Part shown: piece after piece, positions 1-7,741 of the stretch
Position numbering within the stretch: the stretch's first letter is position 1
Layout: every line of letters begins with the position of its first letter
Source of the DNA: an uncultured Flavobacteriales bacterium
GTDB taxonomy: Bacteria; Bacteroidota; Bacteroidia; Flavobacteriales_D; Sanyastnellaceae
Length of the DNA stretch: 39,134 nt
Assembly: GCA_937967465.1 (NCBI GenBank)
Contig: CALBSW010000117.1
Coordinates: forward strand, 1-39,134
Direction: 5' to 3'
The notes under the pieces: model-generated
Databases searched by the model: none
Seen by the model: the letters and a program-made list of their open reading frames with translations, nothing else
Told to the model about the DNA's origin: nothing
Made by a program: the position numbers and the translations under genes

Positions 1-571
1 TTTCCAAAATTCCGATGTCGCCATATCCATTGGCACTGCTGGAGAACCCTTCAATGACCACGCCTCGACAACTGCTCAAAGCCAAGCCAAATCCTGCGGA
101 TGAACCCGTCACTTGACAAGATTGAATGACGTTCGGTGCCTCATCTGTCAATCCATTGAGGTCGATTCCAGAAACGGGGTTGTTGACTACGTTCATGCGC
201 ACCAGTCGAATCCCGCTGATGCCTGGCTCACTGTGTAAGGCGTAATCCAAGTGGCCGGGACCGCTGATTACTGTGATGTCAGACAAGGTGATCTGACTGG
301 CATTCAGCTGGATGCCATATCCCTGTGTGCCGCGAATGTCCAATACCGTGCCCCCATCTGGATCACCTAAAATGTGAATCGATTGATGGAGTTGGAGGTT
401 GGAAGAAAAGGCAATGGGTGCCAGAAGCAAGGTGTCGCCACTCTCTGCTTGCACCAAGGCCTCATCGAGGTGAACATACCCTGCCCCAGTGGAAGCATTC
501 AACACTGGAGGAATCTGACTGGAAACCGAGGTCAGAACCGAGAGCAAGCAAATGACGAGGAAACAGCGCAC
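1..571 (-). CDS. Secreted parallel beta-helix-like protein, N-terminal part (cut by window edge)
   Basis: I read 190 codons on the minus strand from a GTG at 571 to the window edge without a stop. The GTG lies one codon after an in-frame TGA, so it is the first possible start. The product opens with a signal peptide (MRCFLVICLLSVLTSVSSQ), followed by a segment of the type that precedes right-handed beta-helix domains (roughly residues 28-75: YVHLDEALVQAESGDTLLL, then an ILGDPDGGTVLDI stretch). After that come short repeating turns such as ITLSDITVISG, IRLVRMNVVNN, NVIQSCQVTGSS and VVIEGFSSSANG, the usual look of parallel beta-helix coils. Such proteins bind or cleave polysaccharides or act as adhesins; which applies here cannot be said because the rest is missing. 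A TACCTTGA promoter element ends 3 bases before the GTG. No TAG codon occurs in the visible frame. Confidence 0.75.
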   Translation of the reverse strand, partial: MRCFLVICLLSVLTSVSSQIPPVLNASTGAGYVHLDEALVQAESGDTLLLAPIAFSSNLQLHQSIHILGDPDGGTVLDIRGTQGYGIQLNASQITLSDITVISGPGHLDYALHSEPGISGIRLVRMNVVNNPVSGIDLNGLTDEAPNVIQSCQVTGSSAGFGLALSSCRGVVIEGFSSSANGYGDIGILE

Positions 572-574
572 CTG

Positions 575-582
575 TCAAGGTA
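575..582 (-). promoter_or_regulatory. -7 promoter element of the beta-helix gene
   Basis: TACCTTGA on the minus strand fits the Bacteroidota -7 consensus TAnnTTTG except at the last two bases. Only 3 bases separate it from the GTG start, so the transcript would begin at or next to the start codon. Inferred by pattern only. Confidence 0.4.
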
Positions 583-741
583 TTGAACACAGTGAGTACG
601 CTCAATTCTTTCGACAGGCCAATTATTTGGTCTGACTACCTGAGAATGCCTCCTGATAGATATTACAGATTTTGACCCGACTTGTGGATGGCCTGTTTTT
701 CCCAAAGGAATTGCTTACTTTGAAACACCAATTATCATTTC

Positions 742-1185
742 ATGCGCGCCCTCATTCTCTGCATCACCTTTTTCGTCCCACTTGCGCTCTGCGGACAGCT
801 GTCCATTGAAGCCTCGGCATTTTCCACCCTTTGCTCCGGCAGTTCTACGGGGATGGTGCAACTGGAGGCTTCGGGGGCCGTCGGTGAGGTCACCTACTCC
901 ACCAACTTGAACCTCACTGCGCTTATGGCGGGGGACTACACTTTTGATGCGCAGGATGAAAGCGGACAGGTCGCTACGGTGAGCTTCACCATCCTCGACC
1001 GTCCCGAGACGTGTGGCTGCACGTACCCTCAGGCCTTCAACTACGACCTGGCCGCCGAGGTGGACAATGGTTCCTGCGTGTTTGCCAGCGACCAAAGCTG
1101 CTTGGCAGACATCGTGCCTGACGGTGTAGTGGGCACCAACGACCTGCTCCAACTCTTGGTGGAGTTCGGAGTGGTGTGCGAATGA
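742..1185 (+). CDS. Small secreted protein with GCTxPxAxNY and dockerin-like modules
   Basis: 147 residues. A signal peptide (MRALILCITFFVPLALCG) is followed by a short beta-rich domain resembling SprB-type repeats (about residues 20-90). Next comes one copy of the cysteine module CGCTYPQAFNYDLAAEVDNG (about 92-113), which is common in surface proteins of Flavobacteriales. The end is a dockerin-like calcium-loop module, CLADIVPDGVVGTNDLLQLL, closing with a cysteine. The same end module occurs in the proteins at 9009-11879 and 30488-31177. It stands alone between the divergent beta-helix gene and convergent yebC (8 bases between stop codons). A role in the cell envelope or outside the cell is likely; no enzyme domain is visible. 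It ends in TGA. Confidence 0.7.
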   Translation: MRALILCITFFVPLALCGQLSIEASAFSTLCSGSSTGMVQLEASGAVGEVTYSTNLNLTALMAGDYTFDAQDESGQVATVSFTILDRPETCGCTYPQAFNYDLAAEVDNGSCVFASDQSCLADIVPDGVVGTNDLLQLLVEFGVVCE

Positions 1186-1193
1186 CCGTTTGA

Positions 1194-1922
1194 TCAGTCC
1201 TCGGTGCTCGAGGACATCGTGTGGAAGACGTTTTGAACGTCGTCGTCTTCCTCCAGTTTCTCGATGAGCTTCTCGACTTCGGCCGTGGCCTCCTCGTCCA
1301 GCTCCTTCGTGTCCGTTGGGATGCGATCAAAGCCGGATTCGAGGATCTCGATTCCATCGCCCTCGAGCTTCTTCTGGAGGGAGCCAAAGCTCTCGAAGGG
1401 GCCATAAATCATGATGGCGTCCTAGTCGACTCCAATGTACTTCGGCTCATAATCAATTAGGTCCAGCTCGAGCTCCTCAGCGTCTTGCCCTTCCGCTGAA
1501 ATCTTGAAGTGGCAAACGTGGGTGAACATGAACTCCACACTGCCTGTGGTGCCCAGGTTGCCATTGCACTTGTTGAAATAGCTGCGGACGTTGGCCACGG
1601 TGCGGTTGTTGTTGTCGGTGGCCGTTTCCACGAAGACCGCAATGCCGTGGGGTCCGTATCCCTCGAACGTGACCTGCTTCAGGTCTGCCGCATCCTTGTC
1701 CGTGGCCTTCTTGATGGCCCGCTCGATGTTGTCTTTGGGCATGTTGGCCGCCCGGCAGTTCTGAATGACAGCGCGCAGCCGTGCATTCAAATCCGGATCG
1801 GCGATCCCACCTCCCTCCTTGATGGACAGAATGATGTCTTTGTTGAGGCGCGCGAACGTCTTTGACATCGCCGCCCAACGCTTCATCTTCCGCTCCTTGC
1901 GGAATTCAAAGGCTCTTCCCAT
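1194..1922 (-). CDS. yebC: YebC/PmpR (TACO1) family protein with an in-frame TAG
   Basis: YebC-family proteins bind RNA or DNA and are described as transcription regulators and as translation factors that relieve stalling at proline runs. The start MGRAFEFRKERKMKRWAAMS and the motif NNNRTVANVRSYFNKCNGNL identify the family. The frame runs 166 codons to a TAG at 1422-1424 and continues in the same frame for 75 more codons (DAIMIYGPFESFG... to EEDDDVQNVFHTM) to a TGA. Those 75 residues are the normal conserved C-terminal part, and the total of 242 residues is the usual family length. There is no frameshift; a single base changed in one codon would restore a normal gene. Many relatives have an acidic residue (as in DED) here, from memory of the family. 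The ATG at 1922 is fixed by the family N-terminus and by a perfect TATCTTTG element just upstream. Alternatives are TAG read as sense, a recent nonsense mutation, or a sequence error. Confidence 0.9.
1422..1424 (-). other. In-frame amber codon inside yebC
   Basis: Minus-strand reading is GTC GAC TAG GAC GCC ATC ATG ATT TAT. The frame on both sides encodes conserved YebC sequence (LIDYEPKYIGVD before, DAIMIYGPFESFG after). The codon is number 167 of the gene. Confidence 0.95.
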
Positions 1923-1926
1923 GTCC

Positions 1927-1934
1927 CAAAGATA
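1927..1934 (-). promoter_or_regulatory. -7 promoter element of yebC
   Basis: TATCTTTG on the minus strand is a perfect match to the Bacteroidota consensus TAnnTTTG. The four bases GGAC separate it from the ATG, which predicts a leaderless or almost leaderless yebC mRNA. Confidence 0.6.
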
Positions 1935-2007
1935 ATTGGGCAAACAGGGGGTGGCGTGAAACCTTCGCCGGTTTGCCCCGTAGAGGCGTGGACAACCCAA
2001 CAATATC

Positions 2008-2361
2008 ATGCACTTTCGCGCCCTCCTTTTCATTCCCGTCTTCCTCCTCTCCTTGACGGCGTCCGCTCAAGGCCTGTTTCCTTCCAAGCTGGAAAAAGGA
2101 CCTCAAGTCGAACAGACGGACTTCCCTGCGAGCCAACTCCAAAGCACCAGCGACCACAATCGCTATGGGTTCCACGCCTTGTACGAAGTGCGCATGTCGC
2201 CCGGCGTCATCAAGGTCCTGGACATCCGACAGTACTACATCTCCGAAAACCTGGCCGTACAAGCCTTCATGAAGGTGCAGGCCTCAGTCCCCCCAGGTTC
2301 CATCCTGAAGTCGGTCCAATGGATCAGCCCCACGGGCGGCTCCGGAGGACTCGGGAACTGA
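2008..2361 (+). CDS. Small exported protein of unknown function
   Basis: 117 residues, starting with a clear signal peptide (MHFRALLFIPVFLLSLTASAQG). The mature part of about 96 residues has no domain I recognise. A segment around residues 50-90 (HALYEVRMSPGVIKVLDIRQ) looks like beta strands. The gene converges on the small membrane protein at 2365-2733 with 3 bases between stop codons. The start is chosen for the signal peptide; earlier starts in the frame would not give one. It ends in TGA. Confidence 0.6.
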   Translation: MHFRALLFIPVFLLSLTASAQGLFPSKLEKGPQVEQTDFPASQLQSTSDHNRYGFHALYEVRMSPGVIKVLDIRQYYISENLAVQAFMKVQASVPPGSILKSVQWISPTGGSGGLGN

Positions 2362-2364
2362 CCT

Positions 2365-2733
2365 TTACTTCCGGGTTCTGAGCAAGTAGAGCCCAACGAG
2401 CACGACCAACGCGCCGGCACCCACTGCGAAGTACAGCGGGTTGTCGGCCGTTGTGCTCAAGGTCGCGCCGATGCCGAGGGTCCCGAGGAACAGCAAGACA
2501 TACACGTAGTCCGGAATCCGTTCGGTGGTCTCCACCAACTTCTCCGTGCGCTCCCGCTTGACAATGCGGCTCAATGCGTCCTGCATGTCCCGGCCATAGG
2601 CAGGGACGCGGACCTCCGTGCCATCCACCTCGCGGATGGTGATGAAGTACTTGTTGAACCCTGGTGCGGATTCACTGTCCCGTTGCCATTCCGCTTGAAT
2701 GGCCATGCGACGAGGCTTGACGGTCTTGCCCAT
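2365..2733 (-). CDS. Small inner-membrane protein with two transmembrane segments
   Basis: 122 residues. The first 80 are soluble and charged (KYFITIREVDGTEVRVPAYG, DALSRIVKRERTEKLVE). Two hydrophobic segments follow, YVYVLLFLGTLGIGATL (about 78-94) and LYFAVGAGALVVLVGLYLL (about 100-118), then a short basic tail RTRK. This suggests a cytoplasmic domain tethered to the membrane. No family recognised. The upstream sequence contains AAATTTCG ending 3 bases before the ATG, a weak -7 match. It ends in TAA, one of only four genes here that do. Confidence 0.6.
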   Translation of the reverse strand: MGKTVKPRRMAIQAEWQRDSESAPGFNKYFITIREVDGTEVRVPAYGRDMQDALSRIVKRERTEKLVETTERIPDYVYVLLFLGTLGIGATLSTTADNPLYFAVGAGALVVLVGLYLLRTRK

Positions 2734-2774
2734 GCTCGAAATTTTGCGGCGCGAAAGTAGCCCTCAGAAGGGGC

Positions 2775-5700
2775 TCAGCGGTCCGCCAAGACGACCTTCT
2801 TTACCAAAACTTCACCTTGGCGTGATGTCCCGGTCAATGTGGCGGCACCCGCTGCGTGCCTTTCAAGCGTCATGTGGCATTGTCCCAGGGCATCGGCCAT
2901 GGTTCTGGCCAATACCCGGCCATCCATCCCCACCAAGGACACGGTCGTCCCCGCTGCCCAACCTGCGGAGTGCAGCCGATCCACCGCAGGTACCGGCCAT
3001 GCGATGACCCCTGAGACTGCGGCCTCGTCGATGCTGTTCGTGGCCACATCCAGAATGACCAAGTCGTCCACGGCGGCCTCAATCAAGGAGCCCCCGTCGA
3101 GCTCCTGGTCCAACCGCAGGCTGTCTGACGCGACGAACCGGAGCTTGACATTGTCGGTCAGGTCGATGTAGTCATTCAAAGCGATGGCATTCCTGCGCCA
3201 GGAGATGTCCTGCGTGAGCGTCTCTTCCACTTCAGTCCATGAGCTGCCTCCGTCGTCGCTGATGTGAACCTGCCACCAATCGGTGCCGGGATTGGCGCCG
3301 GAAGCTGGGGCATTGACGTACCAACGCCAATAGCTGAGCACGGGAGACAACATGCCACTGAGGTCGAGGGCCTCGCTTTGAAGCGTGGTGGATCCGCCAT
3401 CCACGTCGTTGGATCCAATGCCCGCATCTGCGCCAGGGCTGACCCCGGTGATGAAGGCGTACAACCCTTCCCCGGGCGTATGGTCTTCATCTGGCGCACA
3501 AATCGAGGAAGGGTCGCCTGGTGTGCTGAAGGACCCCACAGGGATGGTGGATTCCCAAGCGCCTGTGGTGGCGTTGTCCTCTGCCAGACCGAATTCCCAG
3601 AATCCGAACTCCGAGTAATCGTCCTGGTCGTCCGTCAGCACGGGCTCCAACCCGACAATCAGGTTGAATGGCAAGTTGGGATTGGCGGCATCGTCTGCAC
3701 TGTAGGGCGTGATGGCACTGGTGGCTCCGAAGAGGTCGCTGATGCCGAAGTAGTAATCCACAACGGTGCCGGCCTCTTGGGCAGGAATCAACGCAGAGAA
3801 CAAGTCGCCGCCCTCCTCTTGCATGGGGACCTGTGTCCAGCTCTCGTTGGGCGAGGTCCGGTAATACAGATCACAGGTGTTGAAGTATTGGCCGAACGGA
3901 AACAGAATGGCCGCTTCGGCCTCAATGACCACCGCTTCGCCAGCTCCGGCGGACATGTCCGGCACGTGGGCAATGTCCACGCTGCTGAACAGGCTGATGC
4001 CGTGCATTCCAAAGCCTTCGAGGATGGCTGCGCCGTTGGGCGTGCCGTCGGAGAGGTCGTCGTTGTCGTCGTCCGCTTGGAGCACGTCGAGGAGAATGTC
4101 CACGTACACCTCCCCTTCATTGCCATTGGCAGCTTGGGCTTGCAACCCGGGGAATGCCGCCACAAACAAGGACAAGGTGGATTCCCAATCGCCCCCCATG
4201 AGGAGGTGGGTGTCGTACCATGCGCCGCAGATGATCTCGCCATCGGCGTGCACCTCGCCCACGAGGTCTTGCGGGTAGACCTTGGGGTTCTCATCGTAGC
4301 GTCGGATGAAGAGTTCCGGATCGTCCGAAAAACAGCCATTGCCCAAGACCGGGTTCTCCGTCAAGCTGATGGCCCAGAAATCGGCATAGCCCTCATTGGT
4401 GGCCCCATTGGTGAATGCGCCGCCCAGGCTGGCGTAGAATTGGTCGTTGATGCCGTGGCCGTACTCGTGGAAGACCACGTCGCTGACCATGGAGAAGGCC
4501 GTGCATCCGTCGCCCTCTGAGTAGAAGTTGATGGTTGGATTTCCCGGCGTGTAGAACGCATTGCACGTCCCATTCACATCGACCAGCGTCGGCATGGAAA
4601 TGTCGAGGCCAGAAAATTCAGGAAGCCACGCCTGCATGTGGTCATGGATCCGGTTCACGCTGTGGTACGCGCTGAGCTCTCGGATGGTGGCCATCTCATC
4701 GAGGGACAACACTGTGTCGGCATTGACCGTCACATCCATGCCGGGGGTCACGCCGTCCGTGGTCACCGTGCTGTACAAGCCAGCCAGGGAAAGGCCCAAC
4801 TCTTGGGGGGCGTCACCTTCGAGGACCAAGGTCCCGCCGGGCCCAGTCGTTTGAATCCCGGTGGATGTCTGGGCTTGCAAATACTGAAGCCCCACCTCGG
4901 ATGTCGGCTCGAACGGCTGGGTCAAATGCACGGTTCCCGTGACCTGACAGTTCAGCATTTGAAGGAGCGCAGGTGGTCCCATGGGTTTCGGGGTGGGCGC
5001 GGGATCGTGACCCGTCCCCTGGGGACGGCCTATGTGGTGCACGGTGTTTTCGCGGAGCAGCACCTCCCCGTTCTCCAAATCGACCAAAGTGCGGTACACG
5101 ACAGGCACCCCCTGCTGGGAAATGCCCTGAACGAGCACGCGGCGGGCCGGTCGGAAATCGAAGCGAACCTGTTCGCCCTCACCGCGGCGCATGGGCACCA
5201 CGTACTCCTCGTGAACCGAGAACGTCATGTCGTCCAGAGAGAGTCCTGCCGTTGCGGCCGAGGCCAACACCTCTTCCGGCAAGGCCACGAGGCCCACAGG
5301 CCAGTGGGCTGCAGGATGCACCTTGGCACCCCACATGATGACGCCTTCGCTTCCAGACTTCACCACAAGCTCCGTACCCAGCACGACTCGGCCATTGACA
5401 GTCTGTGTGGCCCGGTGCAAAGTGTGCTTGCCCATGGTTTGCTCGGACCACGTGCCATGGGTGACTCCCCACGGCGTGTCGGCGAGCTGATCGTCCAACC
5501 AAGTGGTGGCTGTTGTGGTGGCAATGGAAGGACCATATGCCCGCAGCACCGAACGGCTGGTCTCATCAAAGATGACCTGCCAGCGAGGATGTGCCACTGC
5601 AAATTCAGACCAGCTGGTGTGGGCGCGGAGGTGACGCTGAACGCCTTCACTCGGATCCTCCCAGGTCACGGGCAACCGGACTTCAGAGGGATCTTGATGG

Positions 5701-5789
5701 ACCCATGGGTCCGACCATTGTCCGGAAACGGAGGACAAAGTGGAGAGGAGAAGGAGCAGGCTGCTGAGCCGAAAAAAGAAGTTGGGCAT
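2775..5789 (-). CDS. Secreted M36 (fungalysin)-like zinc metalloprotease with sorting domain
   Basis: 1004 residues. The signal peptide ends near SLLLLLSTLSSVSGQ. Residues about 45-260 look like an FTP/PepSY-type inhibitory propeptide. The catalytic domain has HEYGH at 441-445 and a third zinc ligand, Glu466, in NEGYADFWA, that is HExxH followed 20 residues later by E, as in the M36 and related gluzincin families. After about residue 600 come beta-sandwich regions (one with SPVLSYWRWYVNAPASG, a type seen in MAM/immune-inhibitor-like domains). The end, about 930-1004 (AWPVPAVDRLHSAGWAAG, VSLVGMDGRVLARTM, GEVLVKKVVLADR), has the layout of a T9SS type A sorting domain. It probably degrades protein outside the cell or at the cell surface. 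Transcribed alone; a TAACTTGA element ends 4 bases before the ATG. Confidence 0.88.
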   Translation of the reverse strand: MPNFFFRLSSLLLLLSTLSSVSGQWSDPWVHQDPSEVRLPVTWEDPSEGVQRHLRAHTSWSEFAVAHPRWQVIFDETSRSVLRAYGPSIATTTATTWLDDQLADTPWGVTHGTWSEQTMGKHTLHRATQTVNGRVVLGTELVVKSGSEGVIMWGAKVHPAAHWPVGLVALPEEVLASAATAGLSLDDMTFSVHEEYVVPMRRGEGEQVRFDFRPARRVLVQGISQQGVPVVYRTLVDLENGEVLLRENTVHHIGRPQGTGHDPAPTPKPMGPPALLQMLNCQVTGTVHLTQPFEPTSEVGLQYLQAQTSTGIQTTGPGGTLVLEGDAPQELGLSLAGLYSTVTTDGVTPGMDVTVNADTVLSLDEMATIRELSAYHSVNRIHDHMQAWLPEFSGLDISMPTLVDVNGTCNAFYTPGNPTINFYSEGDGCTAFSMVSDVVFHEYGHGINDQFYASLGGAFTNGATNEGYADFWAISLTENPVLGNGCFSDDPELFIRRYDENPKVYPQDLVGEVHADGEIICGAWYDTHLLMGGDWESTLSLFVAAFPGLQAQAANGNEGEVYVDILLDVLQADDDNDDLSDGTPNGAAILEGFGMHGISLFSSVDIAHVPDMSAGAGEAVVIEAEAAILFPFGQYFNTCDLYYRTSPNESWTQVPMQEEGGDLFSALIPAQEAGTVVDYYFGISDLFGATSAITPYSADDAANPNLPFNLIVGLEPVLTDDQDDYSEFGFWEFGLAEDNATTGAWESTIPVGSFSTPGDPSSICAPDEDHTPGEGLYAFITGVSPGADAGIGSNDVDGGSTTLQSEALDLSGMLSPVLSYWRWYVNAPASGANPGTDWWQVHISDDGGSSWTEVEETLTQDISWRRNAIALNDYIDLTDNVKLRFVASDSLRLDQELDGGSLIEAAVDDLVILDVATNSIDEAAVSGVIAWPVPAVDRLHSAGWAAGTTVSLVGMDGRVLARTMADALGQCHMTLERHAAGAATLTGTSRQGEVLVKKVVLADR

Positions 5790-5793
5790 GCGC

Positions 5794-5801
5794 TCAAGTT
5801 A
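5794..5801 (-). promoter_or_regulatory. -7 promoter element of the metalloprotease gene
   Basis: TAACTTGA on the minus strand fits TAnnTTTG except at the last two bases and is 4 bases from the ATG at 5789. Pattern-based inference. Confidence 0.4.
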
Positions 5802-5842
5802 GACCGCTTCCTGAATCAGGCCCGCCAAAGGGGCACGACCGC

Positions 5843-5850
5843 CATCTTTG
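5843..5850 (+). promoter_or_regulatory. -7 promoter element of the esterase-family gene
   Basis: CATCTTTG matches TAnnTTTG at all but the first base and is 4 bases (TGCC) before the ATG at 5855. Pattern-based inference. Confidence 0.4.
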
Positions 5851-5854
5851 TGCC

Positions 5855-7273
5855 ATGCGTACGCCTCTTGTTTTTGCACTCCTGATGGGGATCGCGGGCT
5901 TGAATGTGCACGGTCAATTGACCTTGGAAGTTCAATCCGTTCCTCCGGACACGCCCTCCGACGCAGTTCTCTATGTAGCGGGCAACTTCAATGGATGGGC
6001 CGCGGGAGACCCACAGTTCGCGTTGCAATCGGATGGTAAGGGAGTGTGGCGGCTCGAGTTCTCCCCGCCCCGAGGCCGGTTGGAATTCAAAATCACGCGC
6101 GGAGATTGGGGCACGGCAGAGACCCTGGCCGATGGAGGTTTTCGGCCCAACCGCATCCTGGACTTTGACGGGGCAGCGCGCACGGAGGCCCTGACCATTT
6201 TGAACTGGGACGATCTAACGGATGGCCCCTCCTCCTCCACGGCTGGGCCTGGCGTGACGGTGTTGGACTCGGACATTCACATGCCCCAACTCGGGCGCGA
6301 CCGGACCCTGCGCATCTACACCCCGCCCGGATATGCTGAGTCCGACAAGCGCTACCGGGTGATGTATGTCCACGACGGACAGAATGCCTTCGACGCAGGG
6401 ACCTCCTATTCCGGGGAATGGCGCATCGATGAAACGTTGGACAGCCTCTTCGCGCTGGGCGATCCAGGGTGCATTGTGGTGGCCATTGACAATGGCGGCG
6501 AGCACCGCTTCGATGAATACAATCCCTACGAGCACCCGAAATATGGTGGGCTGGAAGGCGACGCTTACGTGGACTTCCTGGTGGAGACGTTGAAGCCATG
6601 GGTGGATGCGCATTACCGGACCTTGACCGACCGCGCCCACACCGCCATCCTCGGCAGCAGCATGGGCGGGCTGATCAGCCTCTATGCCGGATTTCGGGAG
6701 CCTGAGACATTCAGCCGGCTCGGCGTGTTTTCCCCGGCTTATTGGACGGCGGACCCCATCTTCCAGTTCATTCAGGAGGCCGTCACATCCGCCCCCATGC
6801 GGGTGTGCACCGTCGTGGGCGAACGCGAAGGACCTGCTTACGTGGGAGATGTGGTCGAGATGGATGCGGCCATGACCGCATCTGGCTTGAAGACAGCAGA
6901 GTACTGGACAGCCGTTCACGCGGATGGCGAGCATGCCGAATGGTACTGGGCCCGGGAGTTTGCCCAAGTGTATGGCTGGCTTTGGGCCGATGCGGAATGG
7001 AGCACGGCAAGCGCAGCGGAACCCCGGGCACATTGGCCATTCGACCTGAGTTGGTCAGAAGGTGGCCTCGGAGTCCAGTTGACCCTGCACCCCGATGTCG
7101 CACTTGAGCAGGTGTTGCACGTCGAATTGCTCGATCCAGACGGAAGGCGCATTCAGATGACAGACGGATGGACCGACTCTTTGCCTGTGGGGGGATATGG
7201 ACCGGGATTCCGGGTGGTCCGGCTCCACATGCAAGGCGGCATCATCTGGTCGCGCGGCCTGCCCTCCCCTTGA
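5855..7273 (+). CDS. Secreted esterase-family alpha/beta hydrolase with N-terminal CBM48-like domain
   Basis: 472 residues. A signal peptide (MRTPLVFALLMGIAGLNVHG) leads into a glycogen-binding-like fold, about residues 22-115, with the typical YVAGNFNGWAAGD. Then comes a putative-esterase domain of the Fes/antigen-85 type, about 135-390: RVMYVHDGQNAFDAG, the nucleophile elbow GSSMGG with Ser269, and a histidine candidate in HADGEHAEWYW. The last 75 residues (VLHVELLDPDGRR, SLPVGGYGPGFRVVRL) resemble a divergent sorting or beta domain. Relatives release acyl groups from polysaccharides or hydrolyse enterobactin-like esters; the carbohydrate-binding N-terminus favours a polysaccharide substrate here, which is inference. 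A strong bidirectional terminator follows. It is divergent from the metalloprotease gene. It ends in TGA. Confidence 0.82.
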   Translation: MRTPLVFALLMGIAGLNVHGQLTLEVQSVPPDTPSDAVLYVAGNFNGWAAGDPQFALQSDGKGVWRLEFSPPRGRLEFKITRGDWGTAETLADGGFRPNRILDFDGAARTEALTILNWDDLTDGPSSSTAGPGVTVLDSDIHMPQLGRDRTLRIYTPPGYAESDKRYRVMYVHDGQNAFDAGTSYSGEWRIDETLDSLFALGDPGCIVVAIDNGGEHRFDEYNPYEHPKYGGLEGDAYVDFLVETLKPWVDAHYRTLTDRAHTAILGSSMGGLISLYAGFREPETFSRLGVFSPAYWTADPIFQFIQEAVTSAPMRVCTVVGEREGPAYVGDVVEMDAAMTASGLKTAEYWTAVHADGEHAEWYWAREFAQVYGWLWADAEWSTASAAEPRAHWPFDLSWSEGGLGVQLTLHPDVALEQVLHVELLDPDGRRIQMTDGWTDSLPVGGYGPGFRVVRLHMQGGIIWSRGLPSP

Positions 7274-7285
7274 CATGAGGGCAAC

Positions 7286-7314
7286 AAAAAACCCGGCACG
7301 TGGCCGGGTTTTTT
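7286..7314. terminator. Bidirectional intrinsic terminator
   Basis: A perfect 12-bp stem (AAAAAACCCGGC / GCCGGGTTTTTT) with a 5-base loop. It has T-runs on both strands, so it serves the hydrolase gene to the left and the convergent lipoprotein gene to the right. Confidence 0.9.
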
Positions 7315-7333
7315 GGAATGGTTTCTGCCGGAA

Positions 7334-7657
7334 TCAGTTTCCGGTGAACTCCACGAGCACGGTGTCGCCGCACGCCACGGTCACCGTGGTGTCGAGGGCG
7401 GTGCACACGGAAATGAAGGCCAGGCTGAACTCCACATCGATGTCACCGGCGTCCACCTCCACGCTCTGCGTGGCGAGAATGCCCATGTCGGTGGCCACGT
7501 CATCACCGCCGACGCTGACGTCCGGGGTGCAAACGGAGTTGTTGAAGATCTCGATGACGGCTTTGTTGCCTTCATCACACACTTCGGTGACACCGTCGTC
7601 GCAGCTGGCGAAGAGGGCGCAAATGGCAAACATGCCAAAGAGGGTGCTCTTGTTCAT
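7334..7657 (-). CDS. Small lipoprotein of unknown function
   Basis: 107 residues. The start MNKSTLFGMFAICALFASCDDG is a lipoprotein signal with the cleavage-site cysteine at position 19. The mature part has four further cysteines (EVCDEG, NSVCTP, ISVCTA, VACGDT) and predicted beta strands, suggesting a small disulfide-linked beta-sandwich. No family recognised. The start is fixed by the lipobox and by a TACTTTTG element 19 bases upstream. The gene lies between the terminator it shares with the hydrolase and the divergent DAHP synthase gene. It ends in TGA. Confidence 0.72.
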   Translation of the reverse strand: MNKSTLFGMFAICALFASCDDGVTEVCDEGNKAVIEIFNNSVCTPDVSVGGDDVATDMGILATQSVEVDAGDIDVEFSLAFISVCTALDTTVTVACGDTVLVEFTGN

Positions 7658-7676
7658 GAGGTTGGTTTTGTGAGCG

Positions 7677-7684
7677 CAAAAGTA
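7677..7684 (-). promoter_or_regulatory. -7 promoter element of the lipoprotein gene
   Basis: TACTTTTG on the minus strand is a perfect TAnnTTTG match, with a 19-base leader to the ATG at 7657. I see no convincing -33 TTG. Confidence 0.55.
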
Positions 7685-7729
7685 ATCTGAATCTGTACCC
7701 GTGCACGCACAATCTTGTGCCGTGCCCTG

Positions 7730-7737
7730 TTTCTTTG
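7730..7737 (+). promoter_or_regulatory. Possible -7 element of the DAHP synthase gene
   Basis: TTTCTTTG matches TAnnTTTG at all but the second base and ends 4 bases before the ATG at 7742. Weak on its own, but the spacing repeats that seen at other genes in the window. Confidence 0.3.
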
Positions 7738-7741
7738 TGAC

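Noticed and set aside
1194..1412. A separate 72-codon gene after the yebC TAG
   Set aside because: Its ATG is in the same frame as yebC and its residues are the conserved YebC C-terminus, so it is the continuation of one gene.
3264..4520. Long plus-strand frame of 418 codons opposite the metalloprotease
   Set aside because: It lies antisense in a gene with clear motifs; long antisense frames are expected in GC-rich DNA. The same applies to the frames at 4638-5885, 8874-10757, 15608-16855, 17556-19124, 22959-25007, 25542-26525, 28893-30482 and 31199-34111.
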